DNA from: Amorphochlora amoebiformis
Taxonomy: Eukaryota > Cercozoa > Chlorarachniophyceae
Length of the DNA stretch: 64,000 bases
Direction: 5' to 3'
Assembly (NCBI GenBank): GCA_054601695.1
Contig: BAAHQB010000005.1
Span: forward strand, 1,488,001 to 1,552,000
The translations under genes were made by a program, and so were the position numbers. A model generated the notes under the pieces. It ran no database searches. It saw only the letters and a list, made by a program, of their open reading frames with translations, and had not been told where the DNA came from. Positions within the stretch are counted from its first letter, which is position 1; each line of letters begins with the position of its first letter. This document shows positions 1 to 18,992 of the stretch, piece by piece.

Positions 1-455
1 GATTAGCGTTAGGGTTAGGGTTAGGGTTCGGGTTAGGGTTAGGTTAGGGTTAGGGTTAGGGTTAGGGTTAGGGTTAGGGTTAGAGTTAGGTTGGCGGGTT
101 ATGGTGTCGGGTTAGGGTGTTAGGTTTGGGGTTAGGGTTATGGTCAGGGTTAGGGTTACGGTTCGGGTGTGGTTAGGGTTAGGGTTAGGGTTAGGGTTAG
201 AGTTACTGTTAGTGTTAGGGTTAGAGTTAGGGTTAGGTTAGGTTAGGATTAGTTAGGATTAGGGTTAGGCTTAGGCTTAGGCTTAGGGTTTCGGGTTAGG
301 GTGTTAGGTTAGGGGGTTAGGGGTAGAGTTAAGGTGTCGGGTTAGGGTTACGTTTAGGGCTAGGGTTGTCAGGTTAGGGTCTTGCGGTTTGAGTCAGGGT
401 TATGGTTAGGGTTAGGGTTAGGGTTAGTGTTAGGGTAAGATGAAGTCCAAAAGAG
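1..455 (+). repeat. Telomere-like TTAGGG tract, degenerate
   Basis: G-strand TTAGGG units mixed with variants (TTAGGC, TTCGGG, TTAGTG, GGTGTCGGG). The degeneracy, and the many similar tracts in both orientations deeper in the window, argue for interstitial or subtelomeric sequence rather than a chromosome end. Confidence 0.85.
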
Positions 456-475
456 TACTAAGGGTAAGATAGAAG

Positions 476-3232
<2,757 letters not shown>

Positions 3233-3945
3233 CAGGGTTAGGATTAGGGTTAGGGTTAGGATTAGGGTTTGGGTTAGGGTTAGGGTTAGGGTTAAGTTGA
3301 GAGGAGGCAATCTCTATTGTGGTCTTGAGATCTATACAGAATAGTATATAATATAACTAAATGTATATTTCTATATATTTTTCAAATACTATATGCAAAT
3401 AAATTTCATCTATAATAACATAGTTACCCTAGCACTATCCCTAGCCCTAATTCTTAAACAGGTCTGTTCTTAGAGCCAACCCTAACCCTAACTACGAGCT
3501 TAACGCTAACCCTAACCCTAATCCTAACCCTAACCCTAACCCTAACCCTAACCCTAACCCCAATCCAACCTTAACCCTAACCCCAACCCTAAATCTGCCC
3601 CTAACCACCCGTTCAACCCTAACCCTAACTCTAACTACGCCCTCAACCCTAACCCTAACCCTAACCCTAACCCTATCGCTAACCGAGTCAATAATCCTTG
3701 ACTAAGATTTGCTGAATAATCTGATCCTAACCCTAACCCTAGCCATAATCCTAACCCTAACCCTAACCCTAACTACGCCCTCAACCTCAACCCTAACCCT
3801 AATCCTAAACCTAACCCTAACCCTAACAACTTGCTCAACCCTAACCCTAGTGAGAAGTATATATGCTTATTGCCATGTTGCTAACCCTGACCCTAACCCT
3901 AACCCTAACCCTAACCCTAACCCTAACCCTAACCAGTTATATGTC
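3233..3945. repeat. Opposed telomere-like tracts
   Basis: A short TTAGGG block (3233-3297) is followed by about 180 bp of AT-rich DNA and then CCCTAA-orientation units with degenerate spacers (3475-3945), including repeated CTCAACCCTAAC variants. No gene seen. Confidence 0.8.
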
Positions 3946-4304
3946 CTGGGCTTTAATAGTCACAAAAAAAGCCGAATAATAAATAGTAATAGAATAATAA
4001 TATGTTGATAATGATGAAAATATATAATAATATTAATGATATTAATATTTCGTATTAGTGGACAGCGTTCCACTCTGATTTTTTCGAATCTCTAATTAAA
4101 GCGGTATTAAATAAATGTGTAATCTGTAATAAATTATAGGAAATTGTATCGTAATAGAGATTTATTAACAAAAATTGGACAGCTTTTTCGGTTTTATAAG
4201 TGTTACAATTTCTTCTTGTGTATGTTGTGTTTTTATGTTAAATCTCTTTATATTGTGACAATCACGATATTAATCATGAAAAGTGAACGATAATAATAAT
4301 GCAT

Positions 4305-4352
<48 letters not shown>

Positions 4353-4578
4353 ATTATCATTTTTATTGTGACAATCACGATATTAATCATGAAAAGTGAA
4401 TGTCATGATAATAATAATGCATATACATATAAATATATATATAAATATAAATATAAATATATATATATATAGATATATATATATATATATAATATTTATA
4501 AAAATGATACTGATCATAAACAGCCTACCAGGGTAGTATAAGATAATATATTATATATATACATATATATATATATAC

Positions 4579-4621
<43 letters not shown>

Positions 4622-4635
4622 ATAAATATACATAT

Positions 4636-4666
<31 letters not shown>

Positions 4667-5110
4667 AATATACATATACACACATATATATATCTAATAA
4701 TCAACAATAATAACAATCACACTAATAACAAAAATATTAATACCGCAAAAATAATAATTATATAGACAAGATCTACGCCCCATCAGGCGTAGGCTTAGGG
4801 TCATCCAAATAGCTCTATCTTAGCGTTATATTATACGTTAGGGTTTGGGTTAGGTTTAGGCTTAGTGCTGTGGCGACATCGCGTCTTAGGATTAGAGTTA
4901 GGATCAGATTATTCAGCATGTCTTAATCCGAGGACCATTGGCTACAGAGTGGGGCTGTAGTGCTGTTAGGGATAACAGTAGATCGTGATGCTCGGGGTGT
5001 TTGAGTGCTGTTGGGGTGGTTTTTTGTCGATTAGGGTTGGGATTAGGTTGTTAGGGTTAGGGTTGAGGTTAATTGTAATAATAATAAGGGTAATGATCAT
5101 ATGATGAGAA
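3946..5110. other. AT-rich spacer with a duplicated segment; no gene seen
   Basis: Low-complexity AT-rich DNA. A segment of about 38 bp beginning ATTGTGACAATCACGATATT occurs at about 4252 and again at about 4362, separated by (TA)n. 4760-5090 is mixed unique and weak telomere-like sequence. No reading frame with recognisable content. Confidence 0.6.
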
Positions 5111-5119
5111 TGAAAATGA

Positions 5120-5126
5120 TTATGTA

Positions 5127-5159
<33 letters not shown>

Positions 5160-5275
5160 ATATATATATATATATAATATATATGTAATATATGTATATA
5201 TATATACACACATATGTATATATATATATATACACATTAGCCGTGGATAGAGTCCCGAGTGGTAGTATAAGTCCC

Positions 5276-5321
<46 letters not shown>

Positions 5322-5410
5322 CCGTGGATAGAGTCCCGAGTGGTAGCATAAGTCCCATGTTTCCCAGTCGTCGAAGTATGCGAACGTACAAAACTCAGCC
5401 TGATCGAGCG

Positions 5411-5465
<55 letters not shown>

Positions 5466-5510
5466 GTGTGTGTGTGTATGCGAACGTACAAAACTCAGCC
5501 TGATCGAGCG

Positions 5511-5554
<44 letters not shown>

Positions 5555-5616
5555 CCGTGGATATAGTCCCGAGAGGTACAAAAGTCCCATGTTTCCGAGT
5601 CGATCGAGCGGTGATG

Positions 5617-5675
<59 letters not shown>

Positions 5676-5723
5676 AACGTACAAAAGTCAGCCTGATCGA
5701 GCGGTGATGTATATTGTATATAT

Positions 5724-5773
<50 letters not shown>

Positions 5774-5811
5774 GAACGTACAAAAGTCAGCCTGATCGAG
5801 CGGTGATGTAT

Positions 5812-5896
<85 letters not shown>

Positions 5897-5967
5897 TATA
5901 TACACATCTATATATATATATATATATACGAACGTACAAAAGTCAGCCTGATCGAGCGGTGATGTAT

Positions 5968-6011
<44 letters not shown>

Positions 6012-6089
6012 TGTATATATATATATATATACGAACGTAGGAAAGTCATCATGATCGAGCGGTGATGTATACTGTATGTATCTGTATGT

Positions 6090-6110
<21 letters not shown>
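5120..6110. repeat. Echo array: two unique segments repeated between (TA)n spacers
   Basis: Segment A (begins TTAGCCGTGGATAGAGTCCC) appears near 5238, 5318 and 5551. Segment B (begins CGAACGTACAAAA, ends GATCGAGCGGTGAT) appears near 5381, 5481, 5673, 5773, 5930 and 6031. All copies are separated by (TA)n of variable length. Copies differ by point changes. The layout matches the exon echoes inside the genes farther right, but I cannot identify a coding frame. Confidence 0.8.
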
Positions 6111-6127
<17 letters not shown>

Positions 6128-6129
<2 letters not shown>

Positions 6130-6556
6130 CTACGATATCCTAGACCCATATGTACGTATTTCTTCGATATGCTAGACCCATATGTACGTATTACTACGAT
6201 ATGTTAGACCCATATGTACGTATTACTACGATACGTTAGATCCATATGCTACGTATTACTACGATAAGCTAGACCCATATGTACGTATTACTACGATATG
6301 CTAGACCCATATGCTACCTGTTACTACGATATGCTAGACCCATATCTAGCATATGTACTTATTACCTAGATTACTACGATATGCTAGACCCATATCTACG
6401 TGTTACTACGATATCTAGGATATGCTAGACCCATATGTACGTATTACTACGATATGCTAGACCCATATGTACGTATTATTACAATATGCTAGGTATTGCT
6501 ACGATATGCTAGAGCCATATGTATGTATTACTACGATATGCTGGACCCATATGTAT
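6128..6556. repeat. ~32-bp minisatellite
   Basis: About a dozen imperfect head-to-tail copies of a unit containing TACTACGATATGCTAGACCC followed by ATATGTACGTAT, with truncated and fused units around 6345-6425 and 6480-6505. Confidence 0.85.
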
Positions 6557-7252
6557 ATATATATTTACACAGCGTTTTGGGTCGATAAAGAGCATCCATT
6601 CTTGGTGTGTGTATAAATGTGTTATGAGAGGAATTATATTTGACGTATAATATATGTATATGTATACAAATAAATAATGTATATATATATATATATATAT
6701 ATAATCATATTAAAAAACATATATATATACACACACATACATTGAATATATATATATGTGTATATATTATGTACAACCACACAGGGGAGCCCTCCAGCAC
6801 TCGGTTCTGTAACTGACAGAAACAGCGGAAGCTCAGGGAATAAAACCAGTAGCCATCTAGAGAATCATCCCTAGATCCGGTCTCTGATTGTAGAAATATC
6901 ACGATCGTAGCATATTAATCCAGTCTAAATATTGAGTTATAATTCTTTCTTTTCAAGTTCCGTATTCTGTGTAGCCGCTGTTTTTAAAGTCAAGTTCAGT
7001 ATATTAAGATATTCCACCGATGATACGTCGACATCAGATATTCCAGGAAGATATCTAGATATCTGTCTGGGATATCTTACTATTATTAATATTATGATTA
7101 GACTATATTGCCCTTGATCTAGGTATGGTATATGTAACTAGTGTAATGCCTCTAAACTAGCTAAAGTTTAGTAACAACTGGCATTAATTCAGTTAATTGT
7201 CAAAACGTCCATACCGTGAAATATATATGTATATATACATATATATATATAT

Positions 7253-7286
<34 letters not shown>

Positions 7287-7660
7287 ATATATATTATATA
7301 TATATATATATATTTGCTGAACGACACACCTCCGGCTAGTAGTAATCTATCTAGTCTATATCCGATATATTTATATTCGTATGGTACGATCTTATAGCGT
7401 GAATTTCATAAATTTTATACATTTCAATTGAGAGCGCCGTCCATTCGAGTATACATGATACATAGTATATCATGATACATAGTATATTACCGCGACGGTA
7501 GCCCCCAGCCCTAAGGCGCTCTGAAAGTCTTAGTCTCTTCAATAGCATTTGCTTTGCTATCTTGCTGAGTTTCCATATAGTTTCCAATATACCTGGGTTA
7601 AATATCGTCAAGATTGAAGTTATGGAGACTCAGTGTTTGTTATGTGTAAACGTGTTATAT
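6557..7660. other. Mostly unique AT-rich region, no gene recognised
   Basis: Contains non-repetitive stretches (about 6780-7190 and 7320-7640) between short (TA)n tracts. I checked both strands for splice-bounded conserved peptides and recognised none. Short frames of 60-90 codons here have no motif. Confidence 0.45.
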
Positions 7661-7692
7661 GTATGTGTGTGTGTTTTATATATGTGCGTATG

Positions 7693-7728
<36 letters not shown>

Positions 7729-7754
7729 TATCTATGTATATATATATATGTATA

Positions 7755-7827
<73 letters not shown>

Positions 7828-7976
7828 GGAGAGAGAGAGAGAGATTTGTCTGCATACATACGCACCCCCCGCATATATATATATATATACGCGCGCGCGC
7901 GCGCGCGCGCGCGCGCGCGCGCGCGCGCGCGCGCGCGCGCGCGCGCGCGCGCGCGCGCGCGCGCGCGCGCGCGCGC

Positions 7977-8009
<33 letters not shown>

Positions 8010-8212
8010 CGACAGACAACACACACGCGCGCGCGCGCGCGCGCGCGCGCGCGCGCGCGCGCGCGCGCGCGCGCGCGCGCGCGCGCGCGCGCGCGCGCGC
8101 GCGCGCGCGCGCGCGCGCGCGCGCGCGCGCGCGCGCGCGCGCGCGCGCGCGCGCGCGCGCGCGCGCGCGCGCGCGCGCATATATATCTGTATATATATAT
8201 ATATATATACAT
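7660..8212. repeat. Compound microsatellite with long (CG)n
   Basis: (TA)n, then (GA)n (7810-7844), then (CG)n of about 90 bp (about 7890-7980), (CACG)n (7981-8010), a short ACAGACAACACA interruption, and (CG)n of about 150 bp (about 8028-8178), then (TA)n. The Arg-Ala frames on both strands are translations of this repeat. Confidence 0.95.
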
Positions 8213-8355
8213 ATCTGTACGTCATATACACCTGCATTAAATCTTGAAATAAGTCCTGTGACTTGAAAAACACACCACCCCCAAACGCATTTACTTGGGA
8301 GCATTCATATCTGACTTAGGCGGAATATTCAGTATATATAATATATATATATATA

Positions 8356-8391
<36 letters not shown>

Positions 8392-8485
8392 AGTTTTCTG
8401 TCTATTAAATGACTTGAATTTATTCGATACAGATGAATATATATAATATATTATATATATATATATAATATATAAATATTATATA

Positions 8486-8539
<54 letters not shown>

Positions 8540-8787
8540 CTTGTATGTATCTATATATGTATATAATATATAATAATATGTATATCAATTTATATATATA
8601 TATATATACCGTAGTATATGTATATAAATATATAAATAGATAAATATATCTATGTATAAATATACATTATATGTAGATATAACATGCATACACACACAAC
8701 CACACACACAAACACACACACATATATATGTATATATATATATACATATATTTATCTACATATATATCTGTATATATATATATATAC

Positions 8788-8862
<75 letters not shown>

Positions 8863-9038
8863 CTTATTGCAATATGAATACCACTTATGGCGAGCCTCTG
8901 GCTCATTCTTCAACGGATCGGCGAGCTATATAATATATATATATATATATGTCTATATATATATACATGTCTATATATGTTTGTATATCCTCCAATACAT
9001 CAGCGAAGACACATATTATAATTATATATTAAAAATAT

Positions 9039-9092
<54 letters not shown>

Positions 9093-9500
9093 GAGTAGAA
9101 TCGATAGCGTGTTGAAGTATAGCCGTACATATACTACAGATAGCTGGAGATTACTGGAGATTCCGGAGATTCTTGGAGATCGTCTCATCCGGTAGTAACC
9201 GGCAGTAACCGGCAGTAACCGGCAGTACCCAGTAGAAACCGGTAGTACCCGGTAGTGACGGGGCTTCCGAGTATTAAATAACAGGACGTGACGTCACGCC
9301 ATGTCACGCCATGTCTCACACTTCCGGAACTTTCCCGAAGATTCGAGTGTGTTCGAGAACTTAGAACCTTCCTGGAAATTTCTTGAATTGAGAATTTCCC
9401 TCCATAAGTTGTCATAATCAAAACGGGCTTGAATCGAGCCTACCTAATCCTTGACTACCATTTGCTAATACCAACGACTGGACTACTGTTTTGCTAACCA
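8213..9500. other. (TA)n with unique islands; no gene recognised
   Basis: Islands at 8213-8330 and 9085-9490. The second carries short direct repeats of CGGCAGTAAC/CGGTAGTACC (about 9190-9258) and palindromic GACGTGACGTCACG (9284-9298). No recognisable protein on either strand. Confidence 0.5.
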
Positions 9501-9703
9501 TATACATGTGTGTATGTACATGTATGTGTATATATATATATGTATATATATATATGTATGTATGTATATGTGTGTACATGTGCTGGGTTGTTCTTTCGGC
9601 TCTTGTGGAAACCGTCATGGTATATAGCCAAATCCTGTGTATGTATGTATATATTATATATGTATATATATATATATATACCTTTGTGCGTGAGAAAATA
9701 TAC

Positions 9704-9735
<32 letters not shown>

Positions 9736-9745
9736 CAATATATAT

Positions 9746-9793
<48 letters not shown>

Positions 9794-9852
9794 TGTATTA
9801 TTACATTTGTATATTTATGTATATATATATATTGTACATAATTACATGTATA

Positions 9853-9883
<31 letters not shown>

Positions 9884-9935
9884 TATATATGTATATATAC
9901 ATATATATTGATATATATATACATATGTATATATG

Positions 9936-10006
<71 letters not shown>

Positions 10007-10129
10007 GTGGATACGCATGACAAACACATTTAAATATATTCTTAAAATTCGCAATGTCATCTATATAAAATCTAAACATAAACATGTACATATACACACA
10101 CACACATATACATATAAATATATATATAT

Positions 10130-10175
<46 letters not shown>

Positions 10176-10266
10176 CCTCAGTCTCCTGTTCAGATAGATA
10201 CACGTGCTTAGCTGGCACACACATATACATACATATATACATATATATATATACACACATACATAC

Positions 10267-10297
<31 letters not shown>

Positions 10298-10344
10298 CAT
10301 ACATAACCTCAGTCTCTGTTCAGATAGATACACGTGCTTAGCTG

Positions 10345-10439
<95 letters not shown>

Positions 10440-10556
10440 TACATAACCTCAGTCTCCTGTTGAGATAGATACACGTGCTTAGTTGGCACGGAATAGAATG
10501 GATTGGCTTCTTGCGCTTTGAACCTTCTCCAGTTCATCTCAGCAGGGTGGAACCTT

Positions 10557-10601
<45 letters not shown>

Positions 10602-10677
10602 ATATTATATATATATATATGTATATATAATGTAACTATGTTCTCCAGTTCATCTCAGCAGGGTGGAACCTTATACA

Positions 10678-10719
<42 letters not shown>

Positions 10720-10761
10720 ATGTAACATATGTAGCTATAATGTATACAGATCTATGTATAC

Positions 10762-10801
<40 letters not shown>

Positions 10802-10849
10802 TCTCATTCCATACAAGCGTGCACACGAGCATACAAAATGAATACTTAC

Positions 10850-10881
<32 letters not shown>

Positions 10882-10930
10882 ATATTATATGTTATATACA
10901 TTCGTATATTATATATTATATATAATAGAG
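9501..10930. repeat. (TA)n with two echo families
   Basis: A unique segment containing CCTCAGTCTC and CAGATAGATACACGTGCTTA recurs near 10175, 10305 and 10445. A second containing TTCTCCAGTTCATCTCAGCA recurs near 10526 and 10640. Copies are separated by (TA)n. No coding content recognised. Confidence 0.8.
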
Positions 10931-11029
10931 AGAACAAAAAGGTAAGAGTCGGAGAGAAAAAAAAGAGGGGAAAAAAAAGAAGAGAAAAAAGAGAGAGAAA
11001 GATTTCTTAACTGCGGTCTCTCCTACTCT

Positions 11030-11765
<736 letters not shown>

Positions 11766-12206
11766 GCGGGGTGATGATGATCCGATCCTAACCTTGCCGT
11801 CGAATTCCAAAGACGATAGTTGAGAGGCTTAAGGGTTTTGTCGCAAAAATGGCCATCTACCGTACACCTCATCGCCCAATCACCTGCTCTGCCCTCTGAG
11901 TTGTGTGCTTTGTATCTATCCAACCCTAACCCTAACCCTAACCCTAACCCTAACCCTAACCCTAACTTGAAACCCTAACGCTAACCCTAACCCTAACCCT
12001 AACCCTAACCCTAAGCCTAACCCTAACCCTAACCTAACCCTAACTTGAAACCCTAACGCTAACCCTAACCCTAACCCTAACCCTAACCCTAAGCCTAACC
12101 CTAACCCTAACCCTAACCCTAGCCCTAGACCGCCCTACCCTAACATTAACCTTAACATAGTCTCCTGTCCTTCTATATATATATATATATATTATTATAT
12201 GTAATG

Positions 12207-12261
<55 letters not shown>

Positions 12262-12278
12262 ATATATATATTTATATA

Positions 12279-12356
<78 letters not shown>

Positions 12357-12431
12357 TGTATATATATACATATATATATTCATGTATACGTATACACACA
12401 TATATACACATATACATATATATATATACAC

Positions 12432-12464
<33 letters not shown>

Positions 12465-12578
12465 ACATATATACATACCACATGTATCAAAGCAGGTCGT
12501 GTCCGGGAGGCAAACAGAACAAGCAAATAGCCTAATATTTTTATATATATATGTATATATTATATATATTTATAGATA

Positions 12579-12613
<35 letters not shown>

Positions 12614-12696
12614 TATTATACATATATATATATACATTATAAATATATATGTATATATATATATATATATATAACATACATATATATATATAATAT

Positions 12697-12749
<53 letters not shown>

Positions 12750-12790
12750 TAGTATTTACATACCTATACTATGCTCCTACATACATAGAG
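11766..12790. repeat. Unique island, CCCTAA tract and (TA)n
   Basis: 11766-11920 is a non-repetitive island without a recognised gene. 11920-12125 is CCCTAA-orientation telomere-like repeat with a tandemly duplicated block marked by CTTGAAACCCTAACGC. 12170-12790 is (TA)n with a short unique island at 12483-12535. Confidence 0.8.
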
Positions 12791-12804
12791 ATATTCTCCC
12801 TCTT

Positions 12805-12812
12805 ATGTGCTC

Positions 12813-12874
<62 letters not shown>

Positions 12875-12977
12875 TCTCTCTCCCTCTCTCGCTCTCTCCC
12901 TCTCTCTCTCTCTCTCCCTCTCTCTCTCCCTCTCTCTCTCCCTCTCTCGCTCTCTCCCTCTCTCTCTCTCCCTCTCC

Positions 12978-13038
<61 letters not shown>

Positions 13039-13191
13039 CTCTCTCCCTCTCTCTCTCTCTCTCTCTATTTATCTATCTATATATCTCTTTCTAGCTATGT
13101 ACATATATTTAAATAGTCATATCCAACTCTCTCTCCTTTCCCTCTCTTCCTCTCTCTCTCTCTCTCTCTATCTCTCCTCTTTCTTTCTCTC

Positions 13192-13235
<44 letters not shown>

Positions 13236-13257
13236 TCTCTCCCCCACTCTCTCCCTT

Positions 13258-13310
<53 letters not shown>

Positions 13311-13319
13311 CTCTCTCTT

Positions 13320-13359
<40 letters not shown>

Positions 13360-13442
13360 TCTCTCCTCTCTCTCTCTCCCTCTCCCTCTCTCTTTGTCTC
13401 TCTCTCTTTCTCTCTCTCTCTTTCTCTCCTCTCCTCTCTCTT
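12805..13442. repeat. (CT)n-rich polypyrimidine tract
   Basis: CT runs interrupted by CCCTCT, CGCTCT and a short TA segment around 13068-13125. Confidence 0.95.
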
Positions 13443-14993
<1,551 letters not shown>

Positions 14994-14999
14994 ATTCAG

Positions 15000-15004
15000 G
15001 GGCG

Positions 15005-15051
<47 letters not shown>

Positions 15052-15159
15052 TGTGTGTGTGTATATGTACCGTTAGGTGTCCTAAAGGTCATACTTATAC
15101 GGCCGCCTTCTGGAGGCCTAATATATGATATGATATATATATATATATATATAATACAT

Positions 15160-15198
<39 letters not shown>

Positions 15199-15366
15199 AT
15201 TAGTTTATATTCGTACGTATATTTATATGTACATGTTATATATTTATATTATGAATATGCATAGGTGTGTATATATATAATATATATTATATATATATAT
15301 ATATATATTATAGATGTATTTGTATATAAATTTATACACAAACATACATGTGTATATATATCTACA

Positions 15367-15425
<59 letters not shown>

Positions 15426-15480
15426 CATATACAGATAGACATACATGTATTGCTTAATACCTCGCTAACGCATGCTCTTT
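15000..15480. repeat. (TA)n-rich spacer
   Basis: (TA)n tracts around a small unique patch (15060-15125). No gene seen. Confidence 0.7.
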
Positions 15481-15487
15481 TCGAATC

Positions 15488-16495
15488 TGTTCCAGTACTA
15501 TTAAAGGGTTAGGGTTAGGGTTAGGGTAACGGTAACCAACCGTTACAGCTAGAGTTAAGGTGACAGTTAGGGTTAGGGTTAGGGTTAGGGTTAGGGTTAG
15601 GGTGACAGTTAGCGTTTGGGTTGGAGTTCGAATGTGTTCCAGTACTATTAAAGGGTTAGGGTTAGGGTTAGGGTTCGGGTTTACAGCTTGAGTTCGGGTG
15701 ATAATTAGGGTTAGGGTTAGGGTTAGGGTTAGGGTTAGGGTGGCAGTTAGCGTTTGGGTTGGAGTTCGAGTGTGTTCCAGTACTATTAAAGGATTAGGGT
15801 TAGGGTTAGGGTTCGGGTTTACAGCTTGAGTTCGGGTGATAATTAGGGTTAGGGTTAGGGTTAGGGTTAGGGTTAGGGTGACAGTTAGCGTCTGGGTTGG
15901 AGTTCGAATGTGTTCCAGTACTATTAAAGGATTAGGGTTAGGGTTAGGGTTCGGGTTTACAGCTTGAGTTCGGGTGATAATTAGGGTTAGGGTTAGGGTT
16001 AGGGTTAGGGTTAGGGTTAGGGTGACAGTTAGCGTCTGGGTTGAAGTTCGAATGTGTTCCAGTACTATTAAAGGATTAGGGTTAGGGTTAGGGTTAGGGT
16101 TCGGGTTTACAGCTTGAGTTCGGGTGATAATTAGGGTTAGGGTTAGGGTTAGGGTGACAGTTAGGGTTAGGGTTAGGACAGTTAGGGTTAGGCTTAGGGT
16201 TCGAGTATGTTCCAGTACTTTTAAAGGGTTAGGGTTAGGGTTCGGGTTTACAGCTTGAGTTAGGGTGATAATTGGTTAGGGTTAGGGTTAGGGTTAGGGT
16301 GACAGTTAGTGTTTGGGTTGGAGTTTGAATGTGTTCCAGTACTATTAAAGGGTTAGGGTTAGGATTACGGTTACTGTTATAGCCAGAGATACTATTAGAG
16401 GGTTAGGGTTAAGGTTACAGCTAGATCTAGAGTTACATTTAGGGTTAGGGTTAGGGTTAGGGTTAGGGTTAGGTTTAGGGTTAGGGTTAGAAACC
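15488..16495 (+). repeat. Higher-order telomere-like repeat, ~140-bp period
   Basis: TTAGGG units organised into about seven larger copies, each opening with TGTTCCAGTACTATTAAA (at about 15488, 15635, 15773, 15911, 16055, 16209 and 16331). Many copies also contain TTTACAGCTTGAGTTCGGG and GTGACAGTTAGCG. Spacing is about 122-154 bp. Confidence 0.85.
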
Positions 16496-16499
16496 CAAA

Positions 16500-17165
<666 letters not shown>

Positions 17166-17169
17166 GTTT

Positions 17170-17800
17170 GAGTGCTGCATTAGCGTTTAGGGTTAGGGTG
17201 GATAAGGTTAGGGTTAGGGTTAGGGTTAGGGTTAGGGTTAGGGTTAACAAGGTTAGGGTTAGGGTTAGGGTTAGGGTTCATAAGGTTAGGGTCAGGATTT
17301 AAGGTCAGGGTTAATAGGGTTAGGGTCAGGGGTTGGGGTTTGGGTTAATAAGGTTAGGGTTAGGGTTAGGGTTAGGGTTAATAGGGTTAGGGTTAATAGG
17401 GTTAGGGTTAATAGGGTTAGGGTTAGGGTTAGGGTTAGGGTTAGGGTTAGGGTTAATAAGGTTAGGGTTAGGGTTAGGGTTAGGGTTAGGGTTAATAAGG
17501 TTAGGGTTAGGGTTAGGGTTAAGAAGGTTAGGGTTAGGGTTAGGGTTAAGGGTTGGGTCAGGGTTAGGGTTAGGGTTAATAGGATTCGGGTTAGGGTTAG
17601 GTTAGGGTTAATAAGGTTAGGGTCAGAGTTAGGGTTAGGGTTAATAGGGTTAGGGTAAGGGTTAAGGTTAGGTTCAGGGTTAGGGTTAGGGTTAATAGGG
17701 TTAGGGTTAGTGTTAATAAGGTTAGGATCAGAGTCAAGGTTAGGGTTAATAAGGTTAGGGTCAGAGTTAGGGTTAGGGTTATTAAGGCTAGGTCTAAATT
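17170..17800 (+). repeat. Telomere-like tract with AATAAGG/AATAGGG interruptions
   Basis: TTAGGG units punctuated by GGTTAATAAGG or GGTTAATAGGG, plus GGGTCAG variants. The Leu-Gly and Leu-Thr frames are translated repeat. Confidence 0.9.
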
Positions 17801-17846
17801 CAAACCCTAAATTAAATATTGACCCTATTTTTAAGCTTAACCATAA

Positions 17847-17906
<60 letters not shown>

Positions 17907-17930
17907 ATGTATATTATGTATAATATTATA

Positions 17931-17981
<51 letters not shown>

Positions 17982-18039
17982 CTCTAACCCTAACCTGGTC
18001 TGCCGTCTTGTGTTTCGTTCGCGAGCAGTCCTGATTGCA

Positions 18040-18662
18040 CCTGGGATTAGGGTTAGGGTTAGGGTTAGGGTTAGGGTTAGGGTTAAGGTTAGGGTTAGGG
18101 TTAGGGTAAAGGTTAGGGTTAGGGTTAGGGTTAGGGTTCGTGGGAGCATGAGCATGTGCGGGTTAGGGTTAGGGTTAGGGTTAGGTTTAGGGTTAAGGTT
18201 AGGGTTAGGGTTAGGGTTAAGGTTAGGGTTCGTGGGAGCATGAGCATGTGCGGGTTAGGGTTAGGGTTAGGGTTAGGTTTAGGGTTAAGGTTAGGGTTAG
18301 GGTTAGGGTTAGGGTTCGTGGGAGCATGAGCATGTGCGGGTTAGGGTTAGGGTTAGGGTTAGGGTTAGGGTTAGGGTTAAGGTTAGGGTTAGGGTTAGGG
18401 TTAGGGTTCGTGGGAGCATGAGCATGTGCGGGTTAGGGTTAGGGTTAGGGTTAGGGTTAGGGTTAGGTTAAGGTTAGGGTTAGGGTTAGGGTTAGGGTTC
18501 GTGGGAGCATGAGCATGTGCGGGTTAGGGTTAGGGTTAGGGTTAGGGTTAAGGTTAGGGTTAGGGTTAGGGTTAGGGTTCGTGGGAGCATGAGCATGTGC
18601 GGGTTAGGGTTAGGGTTAGGGTTAGGGTTAAGGTTAGGGTTAGGGTTCGAGGGAGCATGAGC
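18040..18662 (+). repeat. Higher-order telomere-like repeat with GGGAGCATGAGCATGTGC inserts
   Basis: TTAGGG/TTAAGG blocks separated by about seven copies of an insert containing GTGGGAGCATGAGCATGTGC, spaced about 70-95 bp, the last at about 18650. Confidence 0.9.
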
Positions 18663-18769
18663 ATGTGCGCGGTATAGATTATATAGCTACGAGCTTACGG
18701 TAACATGTGAATGGGTACGAGTGTTTGTGTCTTGAGCATATATAAAATTGTGGAGATCGCGTGAGGTTA

Positions 18770-18950
18770 CTTAGGGTTAGGGTTAGGGTTAGGGTTAAGG
18801 GTAGGGTTAGGGTTAGGGTTAGGGTTAGGGTTAGGGTTAGGGTAGGGTTAGGGTTAGGGTTAGGGTTACCCTCCAGGGTGAGATGCAAGGTGAAAGCCCT
18901 TGAGGTAGGGGCCATATATAGATTTTATTGTTTCGGTTAGATATTCCTGT

Positions 18951-18992
<42 letters not shown>

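Noticed and set aside
1-455. A chromosome end at position 1
   Set aside because: The TTAGGG tract is degenerate, ends in ordinary DNA, and similar tracts occur in both orientations throughout.
5238-6060. CRISPR-like array of repeats and spacers
   Set aside because: The spacers are (TA)n of variable length, the repeats are two alternating diverged segments, and the genome is eukaryotic.
7562-8304. Arg-Ala frames up to 234 codons on both strands
   Set aside because: They are translated (CG)n and (TA)n, open on both strands simultaneously.
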